Shown: positions 12,915-24,085 of the stretch, one piece after another
Layout of the letters: every line of letters begins with the position of its first letter
How positions within the stretch are numbered: the stretch's first letter is position 1
From: Chlorokybus atmophyticus
Lineage: Eukaryota; Streptophyta; Chlorokybophyceae; Chlorokybales; Chlorokybaceae
Direction of reading: 5' to 3'
Assembly: GCA_009103225.1 (NCBI GenBank)
Contig: RHPI01001715.1
Location: forward strand, 196,606 to 260,605
Length of the DNA stretch: 64,000 nucleotides
The notes under the pieces: generated by a model
The model's input: the letters and a program-made list of their open reading frames with translations, nothing else
Told to the model about the DNA's origin: nothing
Databases searched by the model: none
Program-made: the position numbers and the translations under genes

Positions 12915-14234
12915 GTAACAATGATATTACCTCAAGACTTGATCTATGGAGATGCGTTGTGTATAGTAGTTGAGACATATATTGGTAGATCACAAGCCGC
13001 TTGCGGTTGTTATCTTGTCCCATCTCACTTGATTTATTACATAGCAAGCTATGTAGTCGGCCATGGGTTGAGAAGGTAACGTAGTGATAGGAATATGGTG
13101 ATTGGTGTAAAAAGCCTTCACCAAGGCGCTTAAGCACCACCCCACGCATATACGTACATAATGGTAATATATGACAATACTTTCGTGATGTTTGCCTGCT
13201 TGCTTTGCCATTAATCCAATGCGCAGTATAGTTGTGCTGCAATCAATGCATGAATGACAATGTGCTTGTGCACATGCAGCATGCGCAAGCTTGTGCGGGT
13301 ATCACCTTAAAAGGGAGCACCATATGCTTGATGGATGGTGTACAACAGATAGGGCCAGTTATTGGATGCAGCAAAACAGTTCTAGGCTGTTCTCAACATG
13401 CTGGTTGTCCAACAGACATAGGCCTTTACCATCCCTTGCAGTGGACTGGAATTCTTTACCACTAAGTGCCTACCCACACCTGTGTTGTCGCGTGAGGTGT
13501 GCGTTTGTGGTATGTGTAATACACAATTTCACTATTTCAACAACATCGTCACACCAAGTGTAATACTCACTGCATATCTCTGAAGATGCATGATGGTCCA
13601 CCCTGTTTTCTTACATGCAACAATCGGTATAACACCTTATGTGCTTCTGCATAGTGCATGTACAAAACTGCCTCGAGCATACCCTGTACCTTGTTTCACT
13701 AACGCACACAGGGCTGTAGCCCTCACCAAAAGCACGCACCTTGCTGCTGCGCAAGAACCGGAACATAAGGGAGATCATTGTGTATTTATCATAATACCAC
13801 ATCAGGGTCAACACTGTTTGTTCCATCATATCGCAACCACTATGCATTGATCACAATTTGTGATCAATGCAGCATCGTGATTCACAATGCTGCATTGTCA
13901 ATGCATCATGGCTCACTTGATCATATTCTCCAGTAGCGAAAGAGACCTGAAGCCAACCTAGACATGTGGGTTGGCGCTACTGCCATCTTGGAAACAGCAA
14001 CCAGGACCTCGGCATGCTTTGTTGCATGTGCGTGTGTCTGCAACTCTGCTTACGGGTAACGAACTCTGGACAAGCTCAAAGACAGCACCAACGTGCCCGT
14101 TTCACTCAATACACAATGAACTCACATTTCCCGCAGCAAACTCAGCAACATAGTCAGCTCTACACCAAAGGCGTAACCAGCACACGGCACGTGTGCTGGA
14201 GTCAATTAAGCTAAGCTCAAAATCCCAATGATGT
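12915..14234. other. intergenic, convergent gene ends
   Basis: This lies between the stop codons of the FOP gene (+) and the eEF1B gamma gene (-). It contains paired hairpins at 13843-13893 (separate entry). The ORFs are short and without domains. I see no gene. Confidence 0.5.
13843..13893. repeat. paired hairpins
   Basis: The first hairpin (13843-13871) has 14-bp perfect arms around a single base and contains TTGATCACAA. The second (about 13869-13893) has roughly 12-bp arms with one mismatch. Two adjacent short-loop hairpins recur at 54804-54864. The function is unknown. Confidence 0.7.
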
Positions 14235-16557
14235 TTACTTGAACACCTTGGCCTCAATGTGCACCTTGCCGTCGATCTTGTCTTCCTGAACCCACATATC
14301 TGCAGAGCAGCACAACATGCCATCAGAATGCACAAAAGTGACTCTTCAATGACAATGTATGTGATATACCACTACACGTAACAATACAGATTTGCCACCA
14401 CCGACATGCCTGCCTGCAGGCATACCTTCTAGCCGTGCCTTCTGAGCAGGGTCATTGATATCAATGCGCTTCCACTCATACAGCTCCGTATCGTAGACCT
14501 CGTCCTTCAGTGCCTGCGGGATGTCCGACCCACGGAACAGCCACGCGCCGGTGATCTCAAAGGGACCTTCACCGAGGATGCACATCACACCAAATGCGTG
14601 CTTGCGAATCAAATCGCAGCGCTGGAGGAAGCCGCTGACCTGCAACAGGTTATAGGTGGTCAAGCAATGGCATGAACTAACCTGTGGTCTCACATTCCAT
14701 GTACTGGCAGTTAGAAGTACCTTGTTCATGGTCACATAGTTGACAGTGTTCTCGTCGTTGTACTTGTACTCGGAGAAAAACAGGCAGTAGCCCTCAGGGT
14801 CATACATGTTCCAGAAGCCGCCAATGGCAACCTCCCTGAAAGTCTTTGCGGGCGTGTTCGAGTAGAGGCGCTTCCACTCATCCATAACCATTTTGCTGGG
14901 CGGCAAGAGGTCCAGCGGGTTCTTGGCCTTGGGCTTGGGCGCGGGCTCATCCTCCTCATCGTTGCCAGCTGGCGTCGCAGGGGCAGGTGCTGGGGACGCA
15001 GCAGCTGGTTTCTCCTGCTAGACAGGAGAGTTAACATTGAAAGCCACTAGCAAATGTCTAAGAACCAACATATGTCAGCTTGCTGTTGCGCTTACCTGCG
15101 CGGGCTTCTCCTTCTCCTTCTCCTTCTCCTTCTTTGGTGCAGAGTGTGTGGCAGCCTTCTCGCAAAGTGTAACATCCCCGAGCACAGCGCTAAGATTCGG
15201 TTGGTGCACCAGTGTCATGAACCACCGGACCAGGTGCGGGTACTCATCGCGGAAGCTTTGCTCAAACACAGTTGTGAAGCCTGCTAGCAGATCTACCGTT
15301 GCGAGAATGTCTGCGAGGGTAACACGGTCGCCTGCCAGGTAGGTTGAGCCCTTGAGATGAGCATCAAAGGCAGCCAGACCCTTCTTCACATCGGCAATAG
15401 CTGCGGTCTCAGTCTGCACAGTGAACTGTCAGACGAGACAGCAGGGACACTGCATTTCATGCATGCCAGCAAGCTAAAACATGCACCAGAACAGCATTGC
15501 ATACCTGCTTGTTGTAGGCACCATGGCCTGTGACAGGACCAACCCACCGATCCAGGGCTGCCGTGACCTCTTGCGCAAGCTCCAGCCATTGGTCAACATT
15601 GTGCTGCACAAGTTATCGGAGGGTTAGCACTTGGAGTATTGTAAGTATGACTGACTGACTGAAGCTAGAATACACGGATTGAGGCCTGTGGGGTGCACAG
15701 TGAGGCGCTGCATGCGATGGCACCAGTCACTTGCAATGGATGACATGCGTACAACTGCCCGCGTTGCAGCGCGTGCATGAAGGCATGCAGCAGCTCAGAC
15801 GACTGACAAGCCCTGGCCTGAATGAAATGGGACAATGCCTGCCATTACCATGTCCTTGTCTGGGCCGAGCAAAGAGTCCTTGGCGCCGGACCGGGCAACT
15901 GCAAATGACGAAAGGAATCACGTCATTGCGATGTCGAGTACAATCCAATGATATCCTAGTTTGAATGCGCGTTTATGGCGTACTGCACACTGCTTCTACC
16001 CTCTCAGCTGCACACAGCCATGGCAAATGGCAGGAGATGATGCACTACGACAGGCAGGCACTATGTGTGGTGACCGTTATTGGCCTTGGCATTTGAGCAT
16101 CGGCACAGGATGGAGTGCGCTGGCGGTGTCCACGCAGTGCAATGGTGCTGGTGGAAGCATATGCGAGAGGGGCAAGTGGTAGCCACTTACTGTAGCGAGC
16201 AATGGCATCCTCGCCGAAAACGCTGCCAGAGTCCAGCTTCAGGGAGGGTTTGCCAGCGGGGGCATCCCCAGCGTCGGTAGAGGTCTTCAGCTGAACACCG
16301 GCATAACGAGCAGCTATCTGCGCCTTCTGAGCAGCCCTGCTGCCTTCCGGCGCATACAGAGTCTGCATGCACAACACACATCACATACAAGCGCCTCGTC
16401 AACAAGCCCAAACCACCAGCATGCACAGCATTGAAACGCGCAAACACGCTAGCATGGCCACAGCAGCATGCTGCAGCTCTACGACCGCCGCACAACCCCA
16501 CAATCAGCAAGCTTGTAGCAACCGCATCAACAGCCCCCAACGCACCGCAGGAGCCAT
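14235..16557 (-). CDS. translation elongation factor 1B, gamma subunit (EF-1 gamma)
   Basis: Eight exons: 16557-16546, 16362-16191, 15898-15849, 15603-15505, 15413-15096, 15017-14721, 14639-14426 and 14299-14235, giving 408 residues, close to the usual 400-440. The first exon codes only MAPA; donor GTGCGT and phase 0 support it. The N-terminal half is a glutathione-S-transferase fold (TLYAPEG, then GEDAIARYIARSG, then VTLADILATVDLLAGF). A Lys/Glu and Pro/Ala linker follows. Then comes the conserved C-terminal EF1G domain (PLDLLPPSKMVMDEWKRLYS, GGFWNMYDPEGYCLFFSEYK, GAWLFRGSDIPQAL), ending DKIDGKVHIEAKVFK. The gamma subunit scaffolds eEF1B, the nucleotide exchange factor that reloads eEF1A with GTP during cytosolic translation. 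Its start is about 1.1 kb from the divergent GGCT-like gene. Confidence 0.95.
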
Positions 16558-17645
16558 GGCGAAGCACCAGCACAATGGTGGCGCCAACGACACAGCGGCG
16601 GCGGCTGCGGCAGAGAGAGCTGTCCTCAGTGCCAGCCGGAAACCCTAATGACAGAGCGATCCGGTTCCGGCAGACTTCGCGCAGGAAACTGGGATCTCCA
16701 GAACAGGATTGGTTGGTACAGCAATTTGCCACTGGCAACTTCCCCAGGCAGTTCCACTGCAGGCGTGCGTCCACAGCGCTGGCGGCGTTGGCGGCGGCGG
16801 AGTGTTGGCACGGGGATCCTGCATGCGCTCAGGTGTGTGCTGGTGCAGTTGGGAGCGTGTTATGGGAGCTTTCTTATTCACAGTCTGTTTGGCTCGTCAC
16901 GTGCTGCTGTCGAGTGTTTGCATGTTCGACACAGAGCTGCGACTAGCTGTTAGAGAAGCGTAGTACGAGTGGGAAGGACTTGTGAGTAGCTTGCTCTACG
17001 CTGCTTGTTGTGGTTCGTGAGGACGTGGTTGTTGACATACAGCAGGACGGAGTGGTGCACAGGCGATTGCAGTCACACACAGAAGTTGTGCACCGCTTAT
17101 CAACAAAGGTCGCTTCTACAACAGGCATGCTCCTAGCACCAATTTAATTAATCACTCGAAGCCGCATGTCATCAGTCTGTGCCATGATTGTGCTGCTTAC
17201 AGTCAAAAGTCTTGGTTGTGCAGCCTGTTCGTCTGCCTCATGGCTGCGGATGAAACTCCTGCCTTGGGTGGCAGAGCAAATAATGGTCTCACCACTAATG
17301 TGCACTTTTGGCCATACACTGTTGGTTAACTGCCGCACCCCTCATCTAGGTGATCTTAGCGCGAAGAACTCTTGTGGAAGGCAGCTGGTTGGCACTCGCC
17401 ATGACAATGGCTCTGCACGGCTGGTCTTGGCGTTGACGCACTCTGCTGGATAACACAGTTCGCTCCCCGCAGGACTCCATGTACTTAAGCTTATAACAGT
17501 CAGAGTCGTGCTTGAGTTGAGGTTGTACTGAGTCCTGCCATAGTCTTTGCGAGTTGGAGGCGTTTCTCAACTTCTGTAACGATCGGCTTCAGCTAGGTGA
17601 AGCTGGAGGTAGCGAACCTCGTGTCGTGGTTCCCTGCTACTCGCA
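16558..17645. other. divergent intergenic region
   Basis: This lies between the start codons of eEF1B gamma (-) and the GGCT-like gene (+), and presumably holds both promoters. The ORFs carry no recognisable domain or splice chain. Nothing else is seen. Confidence 0.45.
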
Positions 17646-18637
17646 ATGGTGCAGCCTGCCAAACAACAAAGCGCTCATGCAGAAGCCAATGTTTGGTACT
17701 TGGCGTATGGCAGCAACATGAATCCAAAAACGCTCAGCTTGCAGCGCGGTGTGTACCCAGCGGAGTCTTTTCCCTGTCGAGTCCCGGGCTATGTTATCAA
17801 CTACCACCTGCTCGGGTTGCCCTACCTGGAGCCTGCCTTTGCTTCCGTTGAGGACGCATCCCACCCGCACTCGCCTGTCGACTGCCCTGAACTGCATGGG
17901 GTGGCCATGCGCATAACGCCACACGAACTTGATCTTATCCGGCAGGTATGCACTGTTGATGTTGCACTTGTACTGGACTCTCTGTCACGGACACTGCATC
18001 TCAAGTGCAACATCATTGAGCCTTATGTGTGTTGTCATTGCAGTCAGAAGCTGGGCAGGGCTACGATGACATGGGTTACCAGGAAAGAGCGGTGGAAGTG
18101 GTCGGGTATGACGGTCGGAAAGTCAAGGCCATCACATTGGTGGTTGTGTGTGACTCTGAGGTAAGACAACTCAGCAGAAAGGTCAAAACAGTCAGGTTGG
18201 TTTGCCCTGCGTTATGTGAGGTACTATGACACATGCAGATCCGCCCTGGAACCCACCCTAGCCAACGGTACGTGAGGCTGTTGGCGGAAGGTGCGAAGCA
18301 CCATGGGCTCCAGCAGGACTATGTCAAGTTTCTGGGACAACAAGAGTACTTTGAGGCAACCAGTACGCGGCAGCGGATAGGCCAAAGGATATGGTTGTGT
18401 ATGCTGCTCACGGTATTTTTCCCATTCGTTATGCCGTACTTCGTATCAAGACGGTTTAAAGTGCGCTTGCCGAGGTTTCTGGTGGTGAACTTGGAGTTTG
18501 GCCGGCGCCTGCAGTGGTTGGTGCATGACTACTTCTTTAGCCATCTCTTTGGTTCTGGTGCACGCGGCGACATGCCGGTAGCAGAGTCAGCAAGACTGTT
18601 GAGAGCCACTTCCAGCAATGGCATGAAAGCCGGATAA
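17646..18637 (+). CDS. gamma-glutamylcyclotransferase-like (GGCT/AIG2 fold) with C-terminal membrane segment
   Basis: Exons 17646-17945, 18044-18160 and 18239-18637 give 271 residues. The N-terminal substrate loop YLAYGSNMNPKTL (about residue 19) is the YGSN signature of the GGCT fold. The catalytic Glu is expected in QSEAGQGYD (Glu102), aligned with the EQEG of human GGCT. PSQRYVRLLAEGAKHHGLQQ (about 146-165) matches the conserved end of the domain. GGCT enzymes release 5-oxoproline from gamma-glutamyl dipeptides in glutathione turnover. After the domain the protein has a hydrophobic segment (about 190-208, IWLCMLLTVFFPFVMPYF) and a further 60 residues, so it is probably a tail-anchored or single-pass membrane protein; soluble GGCTs lack this. 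Substrate and location are inferred. Confidence 0.82.
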
Positions 18638-19906
18638 TGCGATGTTCGACAAGCTGTCATTCCCCTTGTGCAGTTCAGACGGTGGTGCAGAACTGTGTTG
18701 CAATTCGGTACCTTGCTGTAGTACATCATTCAGCCTTGAACTTGATGGTGCAGATTTCTGCATGCGAATCATGTCCCTCCATGATGTATTCCCCGTTATC
18801 ACGAACGGTGAAATGTTCAAGAAGACATTTTCAAGGTAAAAGTGACGCAGAGCCATGGATGTTGGGTATCAAGTTGCTTGCAACCATGCGTAGCGTGGCT
18901 ATTGGTTGTGGTTGGCAAGTGCTCTGCATCATGGGAGACACAGCTGCACCAAACATTGTGTTCTTGGCTGGGTAAGAACATGCGTCCATTCTTGGTGTAA
19001 CTTGGTAATGTGAGCAGAATAGAGCATCGTGAAGACGTTAAAATGTTCATGAGAACACACTTGTAGAGTGCATGTGGACTCCATTGTCATCATGCGTTGC
19101 AATAATATACAACATGATATCCTGACGATTTAAAACAATGTTGGACGGCACTATGTGGTGCTCATTGTTGCTGCTTCTTATCGTTTAGCAAAAAAAAACA
19201 TGGATATATGCTTCGGAGCTTGCTATACGCAGCTCTATGTTACATCTGAAGATAAATTGCAATTAAAAGTACATACCGTTATGCTAGTGTAATGCTTTTA
19301 TTTGCATTGCAGCGTTAATAGGTGACAAAGCGTAACGCAATCAAGAATCATATGGTTGCACTACAAGCTGCATACTTGTTAAATAGCTATCATATGGGTA
19401 GTGCGTATAAGTAGCATATCAAGTTATTGTTCTCAAATTACGACATTAAGTGTTTAAGTTTGCTATTACTGATATGGCATACAGACAGCTTGATAATCCG
19501 TATGCATATCATACAAGCCAATCCCATTGTTAAGTATTATTACATAAATATGTTTTTATATAAGTGCAGAGTGATTGTAAATGTACGTGACATGTGATTG
19601 ATACATTATGCATTGTATGTCGCTAAAGAAATACAATTCTATTTTCATCAACTTGGAATGCTTGACAACTCCATGGTGCATAGGCTTTCCAACAATTGCA
19701 ACACAATGTAAGGCACCAGCAAGCACACCAGCCAGCACACCAACAGGCACACCAGCAAGGACTGCATTACCAGGGCAAGGGCAAGGCTATGTGCACTAGC
19801 TACGTGCGTATGCTGGTGGTGGTGGGCGGAGAGGTGGGGCGGGGCAGTAGCAGCACAGCAGGTGTAAGGCAAGGCAAGGCAAGGCAGACCTGAGCAACAG
19901 CGGGGC

Positions 19907-19965
19907 TGGTGTCAGCGTAGTTGTAGAAGCGACCAGCAGGTAGCAGCAGCAGCAGCAGGCAAGGG
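19907..19965. repeat. 59-bp dispersed repeat, copy 2
   Basis: Matches 10257-10315 exactly by eye. Here it lies in intergenic DNA after a stretch of AAGGC repeats, with no ambiguous base next to it. This is therefore likely the native context. Confidence 0.85.
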
Positions 19966-20610
19966 AGGTAAGGCGAGGGGGTGAGCGGGATGCTGTGTTG
20001 TGCTGTGCGTGAGGGGCGCAGCAGGCCGGGCGGCTAGGTTATGGCGTGCTGGTCTTTACAGCCGCTTGTTGTAACACCCGCCGCCAGCAGGAGCAGTAGC
20101 GATACAATGGCTGGCCCAACGGACACTTTGCTGAGTCAGATGAGACACAGGCATTCTGAGCGACAGCACTTGACATATCACGTTAGTGCACTGTCAGCTC
20201 AGCAGTCAGTCAATTAGCACAGCAGTCAGCATAGCAGGCAGTTAATCACTTAGCAAGTAGTCAATGGCAACAATTGCAAGCACTCACAAGCTGACGTCAA
20301 ATGCGTGCATTTGTAGCGTTACGCAGTGTGTAAACATGTGCGATGCGCAATTATACAACCAAAAAATGAACCAGGTTTGAACTAGCATCATGGTACTGCT
20401 AATGTGGTACTGTTTAACAAACAATGTTTGCTCCTGTACTAATTGGCGTTCAAACCAGCAGCTGTTTCATGATGTCTTACAACGCGAGCCTGCATCTCCG
20501 CTATGGCAGCCTACCCAACCCGCATCTCCCACCCGCTACGAGAGAGGTTTGCGCCATGAACGCTCATGTACGCCATGTGCTGAGCTTAAGCCTCTGAGGC
20601 CGTTGACATT

Positions 20611-20948
20611 ACCGTAGAGACACGTACATACAACCTACACTCACTGTTGCGAATTTTTTTCATTCCTCATTTTGATAAAATGATCATAAAAATCAAGATT
20701 GCTGTCAACAAAGCCTGTAATCACATTGGGATTACAAACGAAGGCAAGTGATAGTTATTGTAAAGACACATACATTACAGCCCACACTCATTTTTTCGAG
20801 TTATTTATCATTTTAACCTTGCTACTGCTCATAAAGTTAATATGTTGCTTTGTTACTACTGTTGTTAAAGCCTGTAATACTATATCAAGATTACAACCCA
20901 AGGCAACTGATAATTATTTCTGGTTTGTAATGTACGTGTCTCCACGGT
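20611..20948. mobile_element. MITE-like element with 19-bp terminal inverted repeats
   Basis: ACCGTAGAGACACGTACAT at 20611-20629 is the reverse complement of 20930-20948 with one mismatch. The interior is AT-rich, non-coding and made of two diverged tandem halves: the GAGACACGTACAT-like start recurs near 20760, and an AAAGCCTGTAAT motif appears in both. Length (338 bp), inverted ends and lack of coding capacity fit a miniature inverted-repeat transposable element. The target duplication is unclear, perhaps TA. Confidence 0.65.
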
Positions 20949-20957
20949 ATACATGTA

Positions 20958-20990
20958 CTTCAACCCTGCACTGTCAGTGCAGGGTTGAAG
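20958..20990. repeat. perfect hairpin, 16-bp arms, 1-base loop
   Basis: Arms CTTCAACCCTGCACTG and its exact complement flank a single T. It lies 9 bases beyond the MITE-like element. There is no U-tract, so it does not look like a terminator of bacterial type. Confidence 0.8.
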
Positions 20991-21204
20991 AACATTAAAA
21001 CTGTAAAAACGGCATGGTGACTGCAGGCTGCGTTCCATTGATGGGTAGTCATCGCGGGATCACGCTCCAGCCAATGGCAGAGCAGACCAAAGCAGTGCCA
21101 TGCACAACACGCATGCCGCTACTCCGAGCTGAAGTTGTTGGTGTTGTCGTTGGCGAGGGGAACGAGTACATTGTCGTGGGGAGAGGGGTTTGCAGCTGAA
21201 CAGC

Positions 21205-23110
21205 ATGGCGACCGCTGCTGCTGCCACCGTAGCAGTGTGCTCATCTTCCTCGGCTTCTTCTTCGAGGCATGGAGTGGTGCGGAGCAGCAGAAGAGAGCAG
21301 CCTAGCAGGGCTGCGCTGCTGCCACTGAGGCGGACAGTTGCACTTCCAGGAGCAGCTAGGGTTTCTGCCTCTTCCGGCTCGCGCCGAGCGACCGTGTGCA
21401 TGGCCCAAGCCGCCCCCACACAATGTGAGCGCTTGCCTGCAGTCTGACATTGCATGCGGGACAGTAACTGCACAGTGGACAATAATGCAAGCAAGTTCCT
21501 AGTGTAGAAGTTGCCTGAAGGCACTTGTCAGTATTTGCAAGTCGGTGGGTTACAGCTCGTGTCGATGAATGTAGCTGTTGTACTGCTCTTTGTCTTTCTG
21601 TGTCCGAAAATGTCTGGCAAACTCCAAGCTGATAACCCGCGGTTGTTGTGCAGCCGTGAAGTGGTTCACAATATGGGAGTCACTCAGGGACAAGAAGGTA
21701 AGAGGTTTCGACACGCGCCGCAGGGTTCAAGCGACCGTATAAGTTGATGTAATGGCACAATCAATGCATAACACCGATGTATGGCTGTATAAACGCATGC
21801 ATGCTTTGCCAAACTAATAAAGTGCGTGTGTTTGTCGTACAGCTGCGCTCAGTTGGCCTTCAAGAGTCGAGGGACATGCTTGAGAACCACGGCTACAAGA
21901 TCTTGGATGTACGCCCTGCCAGCGACTTCCAAGAGGTGACGAACAGCTGCTGCCATGCACATGCACATCCGCATCATAATTGGCTGCAGATGAAGTGTTG
22001 TGTCCTGTCATTGCTTTTAGCTTCAGAGAAAGTACTACCGGCTTTTGGGGACCGTTCTGTGGTTTCTCCATGTCTGCTGTTGCTTTGTTCACGCAGCTAC
22101 AGCTCACCATTCCGCCATAGACTATTTTTCTGCACTGCCATTGCATGAACTGTAGATGAAGCTTGAGGAAGCGCGCCGGGGGGGGGGGGGGGGGNNNNNN
22201 NNNNNNNNNNNNNNNNNNNNNNNNNNNNNNNNNNNNNNNNNNNNNNNNNNNNNNNNNNNNNNNNNNNNNNNNNNNNNNNNNNNNNNNNNNNNNNNNNNNN
22301 NNNNNNNNNNNNNNNNNNNNNNNNNNNNNNNNNNNNNNNNNNNNNNNNNNNNNNNNNNNNNNNNNNNNNNNNNNNNNNNNNNNNNNNNNNNNNNNNNNNN
22401 NNGGGGGGGGGGGGGGGGAGGAGGGGGTGCTTGTGTAAGAGTGTGAAAGCAGCATGTGCTGCCAGAACTGAAAGCATGGACATCGTCTCCCACTCGCATG
22501 CATTGGATTGTGCGAAATCTAATGGTGCTGAGTGTGCTGCTGGTGTTGCTGTCTTAACAGGGGCATGCAGAGGGTGCAATTGGCGTTGAGCTCTTCAGGT
22601 ACATCAACAGCTGGAACCTCCGCAAGGTGTTGTTCACGCTGCAAGGGGTGGCTGGAACGGAGTCTAACCCCAACTTCACCCAAGGCAAGGCAGCCATGTG
22701 CACACACGCCAAATACTGTAGTACTATGTCTGGCACTGACTGCATTTGTTTACTCATGCAGAGGTGTTGGAGAAGGTTGGCAGCAAAGACACTCCCATTC
22801 TTGTCATGTGCTCTACTGGCGGCACGCTTCGGCCATCTTATGACTGGCCATATGGCAAGCATTCCAGGCAAGTGTTGTTTGTCATCCTCGCTAAGTAACC
22901 AACCTACTATGCATATGAAATTATCTACTGAACTGTGCCCCGCTTGCAAATCACATTAGTACAGCCACACATGTGTAAGCCAACATGCTGGCATGCTTCA
23001 GGTCACTTACAGCTGCCTACCGCCTGTTGGAGGACGGCTTCACCAACGTTGTGCACTTTGGTGCCGGTTTCTATGAGTACGCTAATGCGGGTGGCCCCAT
23101 GGAAGAGTAG
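21205..23110 (+). CDS. rhodanese-like protein, probably plastid-targeted
   Basis: Exons 21205-21424, 21654-21697, 21843-21935, 22561-22684, 22762-22867 and 23002-23110 give 231 residues. Two introns have GC donors (CAAG|GCAAGG after 22684, CCAG|GCAAGT after 22867). The first 70 residues are Ala/Ser/Arg-rich and poor in acids, like a chloroplast transit peptide. The rhodanese domain follows: SVGLQESRDMLENHGYKILD, VRPASDF, GHAEGAIGVELF, then the active-site loop VMCSTGGTLRPS with its Cys, then SLTAAYRLLEDGFTNVVHFG. The long insert with NPNF between strand and active site resembles plant STR10/STR11-type plastid rhodaneses. Rhodaneses transfer sulfane sulfur through the active-site Cys; the physiological substrate is unknown. 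Intron 3 contains the sequence gap. Confidence 0.87.
22195..22402. other. assembly gap (N run) flanked by poly-G
   Basis: 208 N bases are bounded by 17 G on the left and 16 G on the right. The gap lies inside intron 3 of the rhodanese gene and does not touch an exon. The poly-G ends suggest sequencing stopped in a long G tract. Confidence 0.99.
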
Positions 23111-24085
23111 GAGGACAGCTCTGTGCTCATGCTGTTGATGAGTGTCTATAGTGGTAGGTGCGTACCATTTATTTGTGCATATGTTTTCAGCCGGCAAGGC
23201 TCTGTCAAGTCTGGGATGTGTACATGTGGCGTCTCTGTGTGTGCCTCCATGTGTGCATGCATGAGTGCGTGTACTGAGTAGGCAGCTACGCATGCTAGCA
23301 TATCATGTGTACGCGCACAACATCGTATGGGCGCGTGTGGGCTCTTTGGCACTCGTGGATGTGTGTACAACTTGCTTGCCTATAAGTCCACTGCATGTTG
23401 CAACCTGATGCATTTTGTCGCGCATCATGTCACCTGCAGATCAGCACTTATTGCGAAGAAGTGTGCGCTTGTTGAAAATTCGCTTGGGTTTGGCTGCTGA
23501 CTGTGTAGTTAGTCGTCCATGATAATAGAGGATGAGTTAGTAAATCAGTTATCATAATATGCGGTCGATGAGAGTGATGTTGTGCTAAGGACTATGCACT
23601 CTGTTGTGCCCATAGTACTACTTGTTACTACTACTACTAGTAATACTTTTGACGACTACTACTACTACTACTTTCGATGATGACGATGATGGTGACTGCT
23701 GCTGCTGCTGCTGCTGCTGCTCCTCCTCCTCCTCCTACCACTACCACTACCACCATCACCACCTTCTACTACTGTGCATGTTGCAGCTCTTATACTGTAT
23801 CTTCTGATAACAATGCGCATCATTGTGTCCCGCATGCTCAGGTCGCGTGTTGAAGAGTACACAAGGTGGAAAGCAGATTTGATGCGCACATACCACACCT
23901 TGGTGAGCATTCAGTGCATTAGTGGCGTTGCAGACAGTGCACAACGCAGAACTACATGCACTGATGACATGCTGTCATACCCTATACACACACACTTATC
24001 CAAAGCACGCCGGATGCCTCCCAACACTTTAATCATAACAAGTCAGTACGACCCCTGAAGCCTCGACTCTCTGTGTCTGTTCCCC
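23111..24085. other. intergenic, convergent gene ends
   Basis: This lies between the stops of the rhodanese gene (+) and the glycosidase gene (-). It contains GT-rich sequence (about 23210-23360) and a trinucleotide microsatellite cluster. No gene is seen. Confidence 0.5.
23621..23775. repeat. compound trinucleotide microsatellite
   Basis: Successive blocks of TAC/ACT, GAT/GAC, CTG (eight or more units), CTC, then CAC/TAC triplets. Several different triplets expanded side by side suggest repeated slippage and conversion rather than one expansion. Confidence 0.9.

Larger units (their letters stand above)
18638..21204. other. intergenic, AT-rich and repeat-bearing
   Basis: About 2.6 kb without a gene. 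An AT-rich part (about 19050-19650) is followed by a short tandem array of GCACACCAGCAA-like units (about 19697-19757). Then come copy 2 of the 59-bp repeat, a MITE-like element and a perfect hairpin (separate entries). No ORF has domain support. Confidence 0.55.

Noticed and set aside
22156-22503. Long ORFs across the N run on both strands
   Set aside because: They exist only because N bases are translated as unknown residues; no coding content.
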